11,045 nucleotides of DNA from Methanobacteriota archaeon (lineage in GTDB: Archaea; Thermoplasmatota; E2; DHVEG-1): positions 1 through 11,045 of the forward strand of contig JAPKYG010000036.1 in NCBI GenBank assembly GCA_026394435.1. The letters are read 5' to 3'. The notes under the pieces are model-generated. The model was given only the letters and a program-made list of their open reading frames with translations. It had not been told where the DNA came from and searched no databases. Shown piece by piece: positions 5,476 through 11,045 of the stretch. The translations under genes and the position numbers were made by a program. The first letter of the stretch is position 1; every line of letters begins with the position of its first letter.

Positions 5476-7995
5476 CTACTCAGACTCATTTGTCTTAATT
5501 CTCATGCCATAAAATGATCGGTACACAAAGTACATCGACACCGCGAGGAATAAGACAAATAGTGAGAGGGTAGCCGGATTTGCTGAGTTGCCTTTGCCGA
5601 ATTGATTGGTGAGTGATACTGATAACTCTACTGCAAGTAAGCCAAACAAGGTGGTGAATTTTATAATCGGATTGAGTGCAACTGATGATGTATCTTTGAA
5701 TGGGTCACCGACCGTATCACCAATAACGGTTGCTGCGTGAAGTTCTGTTCCTTTTTCTTTGAGGTCTACTTCAACGACTTTTTTTGCGTTATCCCATGCT
5801 CCACCAGCATTTGCCATAAAGATTGCTTGGAATAACCCAAAGATTGCTATCGCGATAAGATATCCGACGAAGAAGTATGGTTCGAGGAAGGCAAACGCGA
5901 GTGTCGCGCAGAAGACAGCAATGAAGATGTTAAACATTCCTTTCTGGGCGTACTGGGTACAGATCTCCACGACCTTTTTACTGTCTTCTATGGAGGCTTT
6001 CTCGGTACTTTCGAGGTTTATGTTCTTTCTAATGAATTCTACCGCTCGGTACGCACCTGTAGAAACCGCTTGGGTTGACGCTCCGGTGAACCAGTAGATC
6101 ATTGCTCCACCTGCGATTAAACCAAGGAAGAATGGTGGGTGAAGCACGGAGAGATTTCCGATGAGTGTTGGGTCGAGTTTGTTAGTAAGAAGTATAATGA
6201 TGGAGAAAATCATCGTCGTTGCTCCAGCAACCGCTGTACCAATAAGGACTGGTTTTGCTGAGGCTTTGAAGGTGTTTCCTGCACCGTCTGCTTCTTCTAA
6301 AAGTTCTTTTCCATGGACGAAATCTGGTTCAAAACCAAATTCAGTGTGTATATCTTCTTTCACATTTGGGATTTGTTCAATGAGGGAAAGTTCGAATACA
6401 GATTGTGCGTTGTCTGCGACTGGTCCATAGGAATCGACTGCAATGGTGACTGGCCCCATTCCAAGGAATCCAAAGGCGACAAGTCCAAAGGCAAACACTG
6501 CTGGTCCAACAATGATAGCTTGAGGAATCATAAGTGCCCCTAAACCGAATGTACTCACAGCATACGCAGTCCCCATGAGTCCAAGGATAGCAAAACCAAG
6601 CCAGTATGCACTGAAGTTACCAGCAACTAATCCGGAAAGGATATTAAGAGATGCTCCTCCCTCTCGAGAAGAGGCCACAACTTCTTTGACATGACCGGAT
6701 TTTGTTGAGGTGAACACTTTGACAAACTCAGGGATAACTGCTCCAGCTAACGTACCGCAGGTGATGATGATGGAAAGTTTCCACCATAGTGTTGTGTCAC
6801 CACCTATGTTTGGGATGAGGAAATAAGATGCCACAAATGTCATGATGACAGAAACAAAGGATGTAATCCATACTAGTGATGTTAACGGTGCTTCGAGATT
6901 CATCTTTGTAGCTTTCGTATAACGCGCCTTAGCGATGAGATCATTAATGAGATAAGAAAGAGTACTTGCAACAATCATCAGCACACGCATAATAAAGATC
7001 CAAACAAGTAAAGTAACTTGTACGAATTGATCGTTGATAGCTAGAATGATAAATGAGATGAGAGCGACTCCTGTGACTCCGTAGGTTTCAAAACCATCAG
7101 CGGTCGGCCCGACTGAGTCTCCTGCGTTATCTCCTGCGCAGTCTGCAATAACACCGGGGTTGCGTGCATCATCTTCTTTGATCTTAAAGACGATTTTCAT
7201 GAGATCTGAGCCGATATCAGCAATCTTTGTGAATATCCCACCCGCTATCCGAAGGGCTGCAGCTCCAAGTGATTCTCCTATAGCAAATCCGATGAAACAG
7301 GGACCTGCGTAATCACCGGGGATAAACAGAAGAATAGCGAGCATCATGAACAGTTCAACGCTGATAAGGAACATTCCGACGCTAATACCTGCTCGGAGAG
7401 GAATTTGATTCACAAGAAGTGGTTTTCCACGCAAACTTGCAAATGCAGATCGGGAGTTTGCAAGAGTATTGATACGAATACCAAACCAAGCAACTCCGTA
7501 GCTTCCTGCGATACCGATTAAACTAAACAGGAGAATAATAATGACTCGAAAGATTTCAAAATGAAGTAATACTCCAAAGTAGATAATAATAACAGCACCA
7601 ATAAATGCCCACAGGATGAGTAGGAATTTCCCTTGAGTCACTAGATATGTTTTACAGGTCTCATAGATTAGCTCTGAGATTTCTCGCATTGATTTGTGAA
7701 CCGGGAGGTTTTTTACACGAAGGTAGTTAAATAAACCAAAGGCGAGTCCTAGTAAACATACGATGAGACCAATTCCCAGGAGTAATCTTGCGTTTATTCC
7801 AAAAAACTCAACTGTACTTAAATCTGGGACTATTAGGCTTGCTTCTCCACCGGTTTCCGCTGCAAGACTCGTCGGGACAATAAGCACGAGAAGCCCTACA
7901 ACCATCATTATAACAGATACGGCTCGTATAATCCGTCGCCGTGATTTATTCAAATGTGTTTCATTGCATTGCTCTGAATTTGTTATGTTTTCCAT
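5476..7995 (-). CDS. hppA: Membrane-bound ion-translocating pyrophosphatase, divergent type
   Basis: This enzyme hydrolyses PPi at the cytoplasmic face of a roughly 16-helix membrane protein and pumps H+ and/or Na+. PPi/Mg-binding residues are all present: FTKIADIGSDL (K257, D260, D264); EDDARNPGVIADCAGDNAGD (E274, D275, D285, D289, D293); DSYGPVADNA (D528); and GDTVGDPFKDTS (D760, D764, D768). GNTFKASAKP has Lys577 at the site where K+-independent enzymes have Lys and K+-dependent ones Ala. E303 in GFETYGVTG matches the ion-gate Glu. The protein is 839 aa, longer than the usual 670-770. It has an N-terminal hydrophobic stretch after KSRRR (about residues 25-46, signal-like, ending SLAAE) and about 19 extra residues before GNT. 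GGAGGAG (8007-8013) precedes the ATG. The ion pumped cannot be read from sequence alone. Confidence 0.95.
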   Translation of the reverse strand: MENITNSEQCNETHLNKSRRRIIRAVSVIMMVVGLLVLIVPTSLAAETGGEASLIVPDLSTVEFFGINARLLLGIGLIVCLLGLAFGLFNYLRVKNLPVHKSMREISELIYETCKTYLVTQGKFLLILWAFIGAVIIIYFGVLLHFEIFRVIIILLFSLIGIAGSYGVAWFGIRINTLANSRSAFASLRGKPLLVNQIPLRAGISVGMFLISVELFMMLAILLFIPGDYAGPCFIGFAIGESLGAAALRIAGGIFTKIADIGSDLMKIVFKIKEDDARNPGVIADCAGDNAGDSVGPTADGFETYGVTGVALISFIILAINDQFVQVTLLVWIFIMRVLMIVASTLSYLINDLIAKARYTKATKMNLEAPLTSLVWITSFVSVIMTFVASYFLIPNIGGDTTLWWKLSIIITCGTLAGAVIPEFVKVFTSTKSGHVKEVVASSREGGASLNILSGLVAGNFSAYWLGFAILGLMGTAYAVSTFGLGALMIPQAIIVGPAVFAFGLVAFGFLGMGPVTIAVDSYGPVADNAQSVFELSLIEQIPNVKEDIHTEFGFEPDFVHGKELLEEADGAGNTFKASAKPVLIGTAVAGATTMIFSIIILLTNKLDPTLIGNLSVLHPPFFLGLIAGGAMIYWFTGASTQAVSTGAYRAVEFIRKNINLESTEKASIEDSKKVVEICTQYAQKGMFNIFIAVFCATLAFAFLEPYFFVGYLIAIAIFGLFQAIFMANAGGAWDNAKKVVEVDLKEKGTELHAATVIGDTVGDPFKDTSSVALNPIIKFTTLFGLLAVELSVSLTNQFGKGNSANPATLSLFVLFLAVSMYFVYRSFYGMRIKTNESE

Positions 7996-8066
7996 AGATT
8001 AATACACTCCTCCACTGCAATAATTGTATCCCCGAACCAGTGTTTTCTATTTTAATATGTCGTTTC

Positions 8067-8072
8067 TATAAA
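8067..8072 (-). promoter_or_regulatory. hppA: Candidate TATA box of hppA
   Basis: The minus strand reads GCTTTATAGAAA here, a good archaeal TATA element. Transcription would start about 25 nt downstream, near 8042, giving a leader of roughly 45 nt that contains the GGAGGAG ribosome-binding site (8007-8013). Confidence 0.45.
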
Positions 8073-8073
8073 G

Positions 8074-8090
8074 CTCCTATAATCAAGGAG
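8074..8090. repeat. Short inverted repeat next to the hppA promoter
   Basis: CTCCT (8074-8078) and AGGAG (8086-8090) are perfect inverted arms separated by 7 nt. The repeat lies immediately upstream of the candidate hppA TATA/BRE. It could be an operator for a dimeric regulator, but arms this short also arise by chance. Confidence 0.3.
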
Positions 8091-8237
8091 AGACCTTACA
8101 GCCCCCCAGAACCTATTTGTCTTGCGTCAATATTATCTTTTCCCGAAATTACTTTCTCTAGGGATGGAGAACAAATGATTCAACGTAAAACTTTCCAGTA
8201 TCGTTAATAAAAAGAATTGCATAATACAAGCGGTGCA

Positions 8238-8250
8238 GAAATTTTTAATA
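8238..8250 (+). promoter_or_regulatory. Candidate BRE/TATA of the hydrogenase operon
   Basis: GAAATTTTTAATA combines a purine-rich BRE-like GAAA with an AT-rich TATA-like box. Initiation about 25 nt downstream (near 8271) would give a leader of about 27 nt containing GAGGA. This fits a translation start at 8298 and not further upstream. Confidence 0.45.
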
Positions 8251-8285
8251 GTCAGGGAGATTACCTTTCATCTAGATTCGATAAC

Positions 8286-8290
8286 GAGGA
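8286..8290 (+). promoter_or_regulatory. Ribosome-binding site deciding the hydrogenase small subunit start
   Basis: GAGGA lies 7 nt before ATG 8298. It supports that start over the in-frame TTG at 8217, whose extra 27 residues have no hydrogenase similarity and would cover the candidate promoter. Confidence 0.7.
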
Positions 8291-8297
8291 ATATTTT

Positions 8298-8735
8298 ATG
8301 ACAAAAAGTCTTTCGAAATCGTTTAAAAAAGCACTCTGGGTGTACCATATGAACTCTGGTTCGTGCAACGGTTGCGATATCGAAATCCTTGCTGTCCTGT
8401 GTCCTCGCTATGATCTTGAACGATTTGGTATAAGACTTGTTGGTTCCCCTCGACATGCAGATGTGTTGTTGATTACTGGACCGGTGACACGACAGATGGA
8501 AGGTAAAGTCCAACGAGTCTATAAGCAAATACCTGATCCGAAAGTAGTAATCAGTGTCGGAAACTGCGGCAACACCGGAGACGTGTTCTTTGAATCCTAT
8601 AACCTCGTCGGTCCTGTCGACCAGGTCATCCCTGTTGACGTTTATATCATTGGATGTCCTCCACGACCGGAAAACATCATCAATGGAGTTGCAAAAGCAT
8701 GGATGAAACTCGAAACATTAGAGGTAAAAACATGA
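8298..8735 (+). CDS. Group 4 [NiFe] hydrogenase small subunit (NuoB / EchC / MbhJ-like)
   Basis: This subunit carries the [4Fe-4S] cluster nearest the NiFe site and links it to the ferredoxin-like subunit. The product is 145 aa, the short form typical of Ech/Mbh-type small subunits. Candidate cluster ligands are visible: SGSCNGCDIEIL (C23, C26), VGNCGNTGD (C90) and IIGCPPRPENI (C120). The segment ERFGIRLVGSPRHADVLLIT is strongly characteristic of this family. There is no twin-arginine signal, in keeping with a cytoplasmic complex on the inner face of the membrane. The gene starts a four-gene operon and its TGA overlaps the next ATG (ATGA at 8732-8735). Assignment to Ech, Mbh or another group 4 subclass is not possible by eye, so no symbol is given. 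Confidence 0.95.
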   Translation: MTKSLSKSFKKALWVYHMNSGSCNGCDIEILAVLCPRYDLERFGIRLVGSPRHADVLLITGPVTRQMEGKVQRVYKQIPDPKVVISVGNCGNTGDVFFESYNLVGPVDQVIPVDVYIIGCPPRPENIINGVAKAWMKLETLEVKT

Positions 8736-9271
8736 CACAAAAACAGCGTTTAAACCCTGAGGAACTCATCCAATCAATAAAAGACATGTTCACTACTAAT
8801 ATCCAGGATGCTCGAATAGAAAAACGAACCATGGGAAAAAAGAAAACAGAATTTTATCATCTCTGGATACGACTTGATAAAACCATATTCAAAGAAGCAG
8901 TAAGGCACCTTCAAAGTCTTGATCCGGCGCTACATTTTGCCGTCTCCTCTGGCTACGACCTTGATGATACCATTGAACTGGTCTATTCCTTCTCTCTCTA
9001 CCACGGAGTAAGACATCAAGAAATATCCGTGAATCTCACGGTTGCTCTCCCAAAATCAGACCCAACAATTGAAACCATTACTGATCTCATCCCTGGTTCT
9101 TTGATCTCCGAGCAAGAAAAACAAGAAATGCTTGGAATCATGGTAAAAAACATTCCGAAAAACACACGAGTGTTCATCGCAGATGATTTTCCAAAAGGAG
9201 TGTACCCCTGGCGACGTGATGAAACCGGACCAAAAAAACTTATTCGCAACCTTCATAAGGAGAAAATATGA
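8732..9271 (+). CDS. Hydrogenase NuoC-like subunit (EchD / MbhK-like)
   Basis: This is the NuoC (30-kDa, NDUFS3) type subunit that scaffolds the NuoB/NuoD-like pair; it carries no cofactor. From ATG 8732 it is 179 aa and contains no cysteine, as expected. The block YSFSLYHGVRHQEISVNLTV matches the family pattern of a beta strand with conserved aromatic residues. Near the C-terminus are 'IFADDF'-like IADDFPKG and the PWRRDE motif, the counterpart of the 'PLRKD' ending of NuoC proteins. The N-terminal 70 residues are less conserved. GAGGT (8721-8725) lies 6 nt before the start, and the ATG overlaps the previous stop as ATGA. A longer reading from 8654 lies inside the small-subunit gene and is unsupported. 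Confidence 0.9.
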   Translation: MTQKQRLNPEELIQSIKDMFTTNIQDARIEKRTMGKKKTEFYHLWIRLDKTIFKEAVRHLQSLDPALHFAVSSGYDLDDTIELVYSFSLYHGVRHQEISVNLTVALPKSDPTIETITDLIPGSLISEQEKQEMLGIMVKNIPKNTRVFIADDFPKGVYPWRRDETGPKKLIRNLHKEKI

Positions 9272-10446
9272 AGACCACTGGAAAAACAACCTACCAGCTT
9301 CCCATCGGTCCGATTCACCCCGCGTTAAAAGAACCAGTGATGTTTGAGTTTGAGGTCGACGGTGAACGCATTGTGAATGTTAATATTCGACTTGGTCATG
9401 TTCACCGCGGCGTAGAATGGACCGCGACCCAGAGAAACCCTATTCAAGTTTTGTATCTCGCGGAGCGCATCTGCGGGATTTGTTCGTACTGCCATCCGAT
9501 GGCGTTTAGCCTTGCCGTGGAACGTGCTGCAGGAATCGAGGTCCCAGAGCGTGCAGATTATCTTCGGGTGATCCATGGAGAACTTGAACGTATCTGTTCT
9601 CATATCCTCTGGGCTGGTGTCGCAGCTCATGAGATCGGCTTTGACTCCGTCTTATTCTTGACATGGCAAATGCGAGAAAAAGGAGTAGATCTCACTGAGT
9701 ATCTCACAGGAAACCGAATCACCAAAGGTATTACCATGATCGGCGGCGTCAGACGGGATATCACACCTGATATGCACCCGAAGATTCAGGAGGCGTTACA
9801 GTATTACAAAGAAAATTTTAAAAAACTTCAACAGGTGTTCTTAGATGATAAGACATTTCAGATGCGTTGCAAAGAATGTGGCGTATTAACGAAGGAGGAC
9901 GCATTGGCATTCTGTGCAGTCGGACCTACCGCTCGTGCATCTGGGGTAAAAAAAGATGTTCGCCTTGACCAAGGATATTTTGCGTATAGTGATTTTGATT
10001 TTGACTACATCACCCCTGATATTCACACAGGAGAAGTACATGGTGACGTATACGATCGGATCGTTGTTCGTCTCCTAGAAATACAACAATCGATAGCATT
10101 AATTGAGCAATGCCTTGATCAAATACCTGCAGGTCCGATTGTCTCTGAGCCGAATATCCAAAAACTTCTTACGAAGCTGAAGAACACGTCAGGTGAAGGA
10201 ATCGGACGGATGGAAGCACCCCGCGGGGAGAAGGTACGTGCGCCAACATACAACAACATCCTGCCTTGGATCCCTATGCTTACCAATCAGCAGATTGCGG
10301 ACATCCCGATTGTCGCATCGTCAACCGACCCATGTATGTCATGTACCAACCGAGTAACGATCGTAAAAAACCAGGGCACCTCTTTCTTGGATAAAGAAGA
10401 GTTACATCGGATGAGTATACAAAAAACACGGAGGCTCTGCCCATGA
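9268..10446 (+). CDS. Group 4 [NiFe] hydrogenase catalytic large subunit (NuoD / EchE / MbhL-like)
   Basis: This subunit holds the Ni-Fe(CN)2CO centre where H2 is made or oxidised. The product is 392 aa. Both metal-binding motifs are intact: RICGICSYCH (C69, C72, H76) and TDPCMSCTNR (C356, C359). This indicates a true hydrogenase, not a NuoD or Mbx-like relative that lost these cysteines. Other family blocks are GPIHPALKEP, HVHRGVEW, VGPTARASG and the C-terminal KEELHRMSIQKTRRL. As usual for group 4, no His follows the second CxxC for endopeptidase cleavage. Odd points: after GIGRMEAPRGE (to E321) the protein runs straight into KVRAPT, apparently lacking about 15 residues, and there are extra cysteines C201, C204 and C216. 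AAGGAG (9257-9262) precedes the start, and ATGA overlaps occur at both ends of the gene. Confidence 0.95.
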   Translation: MKTTGKTTYQLPIGPIHPALKEPVMFEFEVDGERIVNVNIRLGHVHRGVEWTATQRNPIQVLYLAERICGICSYCHPMAFSLAVERAAGIEVPERADYLRVIHGELERICSHILWAGVAAHEIGFDSVLFLTWQMREKGVDLTEYLTGNRITKGITMIGGVRRDITPDMHPKIQEALQYYKENFKKLQQVFLDDKTFQMRCKECGVLTKEDALAFCAVGPTARASGVKKDVRLDQGYFAYSDFDFDYITPDIHTGEVHGDVYDRIVVRLLEIQQSIALIEQCLDQIPAGPIVSEPNIQKLLTKLKNTSGEGIGRMEAPRGEKVRAPTYNNILPWIPMLTNQQIADIPIVASSTDPCMSCTNRVTIVKNQGTSFLDKEELHRMSIQKTRRLCP

Positions 10447-10844
10447 GATTCCCGATGATTCCCCAGTTGCTCAGGCAGTTATTTAAAAAACCGCATACCA
10501 ACAAATTCCCTACGAAATATACGCCGTCGTCAAGCACCAGGTTTTTTGCTGATGTTCACGATGGGAAAAAAACCATGGGCTCACCAGTAGAAACACCCCC
10601 CGGGTTCCGAGGTAAAATCCAGTATGAAAAAGATAAATGCATTGGTTGCGAGCTCTGCTTGAAAGTATGTCCCTCTGAAGCAATCGAGTTTAAAGCTGAC
10701 GAAAAGAAGATAAAAATATTTCTTGCACGATGCACGTTTTGCTCGCAATGTAACGACGTCTGCCCGGTGAATTGCCTGAGTATGAGCAATGAATTTTTAC
10801 TTGCGGATACAGACAAGTATTCGAAGGATTTGATTGTTGAATAA
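10443..10844 (+). CDS. Hydrogenase 2x[4Fe-4S] ferredoxin-like subunit (NuoI / EchF / MbhN-like)
   Basis: This is the polyferredoxin subunit that brings electrons from soluble ferredoxin towards the small subunit. The product is 133 aa. It has two CxxCxxCxxxCP motifs: CIGCELCLKVCP (C66, C69, C72, C76) and CTFCSQCNDVCP (C97, C100, C103, C107), enough for two [4Fe-4S] clusters. The N-terminal segment LRQLFKKPHTNKFPTKYTP and the PPGFRGKI stretch just before the first cluster are typical of NuoI-like subunits in group 4 hydrogenases. It has no transmembrane helix. Between them, about residues 30-50, there is a less typical stretch (SSTRFFADVHDGKKTMG). GGAGG (10430-10434) lies 8 nt before the ATG, which overlaps the large-subunit stop. 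It is the last gene of the operon. Confidence 0.95.
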   Translation: MRFPMIPQLLRQLFKKPHTNKFPTKYTPSSSTRFFADVHDGKKTMGSPVETPPGFRGKIQYEKDKCIGCELCLKVCPSEAIEFKADEKKIKIFLARCTFCSQCNDVCPVNCLSMSNEFLLADTDKYSKDLIVE

Positions 10845-10859
10845 CTATTGTATAATTTC

Positions 10860-10900
10860 TAAAAAAATATCTGCATCATTAGCTCGTTTACATTTTTTTA
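10860..10900. terminator. Bidirectional AT-rich terminator between convergent genes
   Basis: TAAAAAAAT (10860-10868) and ATTTTTTTA (10892-10900) are perfect 9-nt inverted arms. Seven T on the plus strand (10893-10899) would stop the hydrogenase transcript about 50 nt past its stop codon. Seven T on the minus strand (complement of 10861-10867) would stop a transcript coming from the right edge. Confidence 0.55.
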
Positions 10901-10927
10901 AGTATAAAGAACAAACCCCCTTCGGGG
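10901..10927 (-). terminator. GC-stem hairpin with T-rich tail (minus strand)
   Basis: On the minus strand CCCC-GAA-GGGG (10927 to 10917) is followed by GTTTGTTCTTTATACTT. It lies just past the TAA of the minus-strand frame at 10931. It looks like that gene's terminator. Confidence 0.45.
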
Positions 10928-10930
10928 AAA

Positions 10931-11045
10931 TTACTGACGGCTTACGCTAGCTGAGATGTAGTTCCAATCACCTATTCTCTCACCAAATTTCAACCTGGGG
11001 GGTGGTTCACCCTTCCCAGACCAGACAAAGTCCATCTTTTTACCA
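10931..11045 (-). CDS. 3' end of an unidentified minus-strand gene (partial)
   Basis: One minus-strand frame is open from the right edge of the window to a TAA at 10933-10931, giving 37 residues. The visible part includes KKMDFVWSGKGEPPPRLKFG and the ending GDWNYISASVSRQ. The other two frames on this strand carry stops within the stretch. Amino-acid use looks protein-like (Trp, charged and Pro-rich turn residues), and a terminator-like hairpin follows the stop. I do not recognise the family. The compact basic tail with GKGEPPPRLKFG is the sort of ending seen in some transposases, but this is a weak impression. The fragment is too short to exclude chance. Confidence 0.4.
   Translation of the reverse strand, partial: GKKMDFVWSGKGEPPPRLKFGERIGDWNYISASVSRQ

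Larger units (their letters stand above)
7996..8297. other. Divergent intergenic region between hppA and the hydrogenase operon
   Basis: About 300 bp without a convincing gene. It holds outward-facing promoter candidates for hppA (TATAAA at 8067-8072 read on the minus strand) and for the hydrogenase operon (8238-8250), plus a short inverted repeat at 8074-8090. The middle part, about 8091-8235, contains only very short reading frames and no structure that I recognise. Confidence 0.7.

Noticed and set aside
5759..6543. Plus-strand open frames opposite hppA (112, 89 and 76 codons)
   Set aside because: They lie antisense to a well-conserved pyrophosphatase gene and their translations show no domain pattern; they are by-products of its codon use.
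8217..8297. In-frame extension of the hydrogenase small subunit from a TTG
   Set aside because: It would run through the candidate TATA box, has no ribosome-binding site, and small subunits of this class begin close to the YHMNSGSCNGCD block.
8654..8731. In-frame extension of the NuoC-like gene
   Set aside because: It lies inside the small-subunit gene in another frame. The ATGA overlap and GAGGT at 8721-8725 support 8732.
10931..11045. Structured RNA (SRP RNA or RNase P-like) on the minus strand, suggested by GGGTGAACC and a CCCAGG segment
   Set aside because: The conserved SRP helix 8 GGAGCA segment and the RNase P GAGGAAAGTCC core are not found, and one reading frame stays open to a stop with a terminator behind it. 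A partial protein gene fits better, though weakly.
1..11045. CRISPR array, tRNA, complete insertion sequence or attachment site
   Set aside because: No regularly spaced repeats, no tRNA cloverleaf and no paired terminal repeats were seen by eye; nearly all of the window is explained by protein genes.

Overview
The window reads as a compact stretch of archaeal chromosome devoted to energy conservation. The archaeal assignment rests on an A-type (A1AO) ATP synthase operon in archaeal gene order, GGTGA/GGAGG ribosome-binding sites at almost every start, TATA/BRE-like promoter elements, T-tract terminators, and tightly overlapping genes (GTGA, TAATG and ATGA junctions). The genes look most like those of euryarchaeal-type lineages with moderate GC. 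No marker here fixes the phylum and no methanogenesis genes are visible.

Layout. (1) Positions 1-5290, + strand: the distal part of an A-ATPase operon, atpE (C-terminal end only)-atpC-atpF-atpA-atpB-atpD. It is followed after 3 nt by a 44-codon ORF for a one-helix membrane protein (5294-5428), in the place where Methanosarcina carries the little-known ahaG. (2) Positions 5429-5475: a short convergent intergenic region with a perfect 8-bp-stem hairpin. (3) Positions 5476-7995, - strand: an 839-aa membrane pyrophosphatase (hppA) of a divergent type. It has a Lys at the K+-dependence position, a DNAQS motif in place of DNAGG, and extra sequence at the N-terminus and before the GNT motif. (4) Positions 7996-8297: a divergent promoter region. 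(5) Positions 8298-10844, + strand: a four-gene operon for the peripheral arm of a group 4 (Ech/Mbh-type) [NiFe] hydrogenase, in the order NuoB-like, NuoC-like, NuoD-like, NuoI-like. Both CxxC nickel-binding motifs of the large subunit are present, but no NuoH-like or antiporter-like membrane subunit is encoded next to it. (6) Positions 10845-11045: convergent terminators and the 3' end of an unidentified minus-strand reading frame that runs off the window.

Working together (inference): the hydrogenase arm would pass electrons from reduced ferredoxin to protons (or the reverse). The pyrophosphatase would turn PPi hydrolysis into an ion gradient. The ATP synthase would use that gradient. The ion used and the route by which the hydrogenase arm reaches the membrane cannot be read from this window.

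The items most worth a second look are the hydrogenase arm without membrane partners, an apparent short in-frame deletion and extra cysteines in its catalytic subunit, the divergent pyrophosphatase, and the small membrane protein whose 3' end coincides with four T-tracts.
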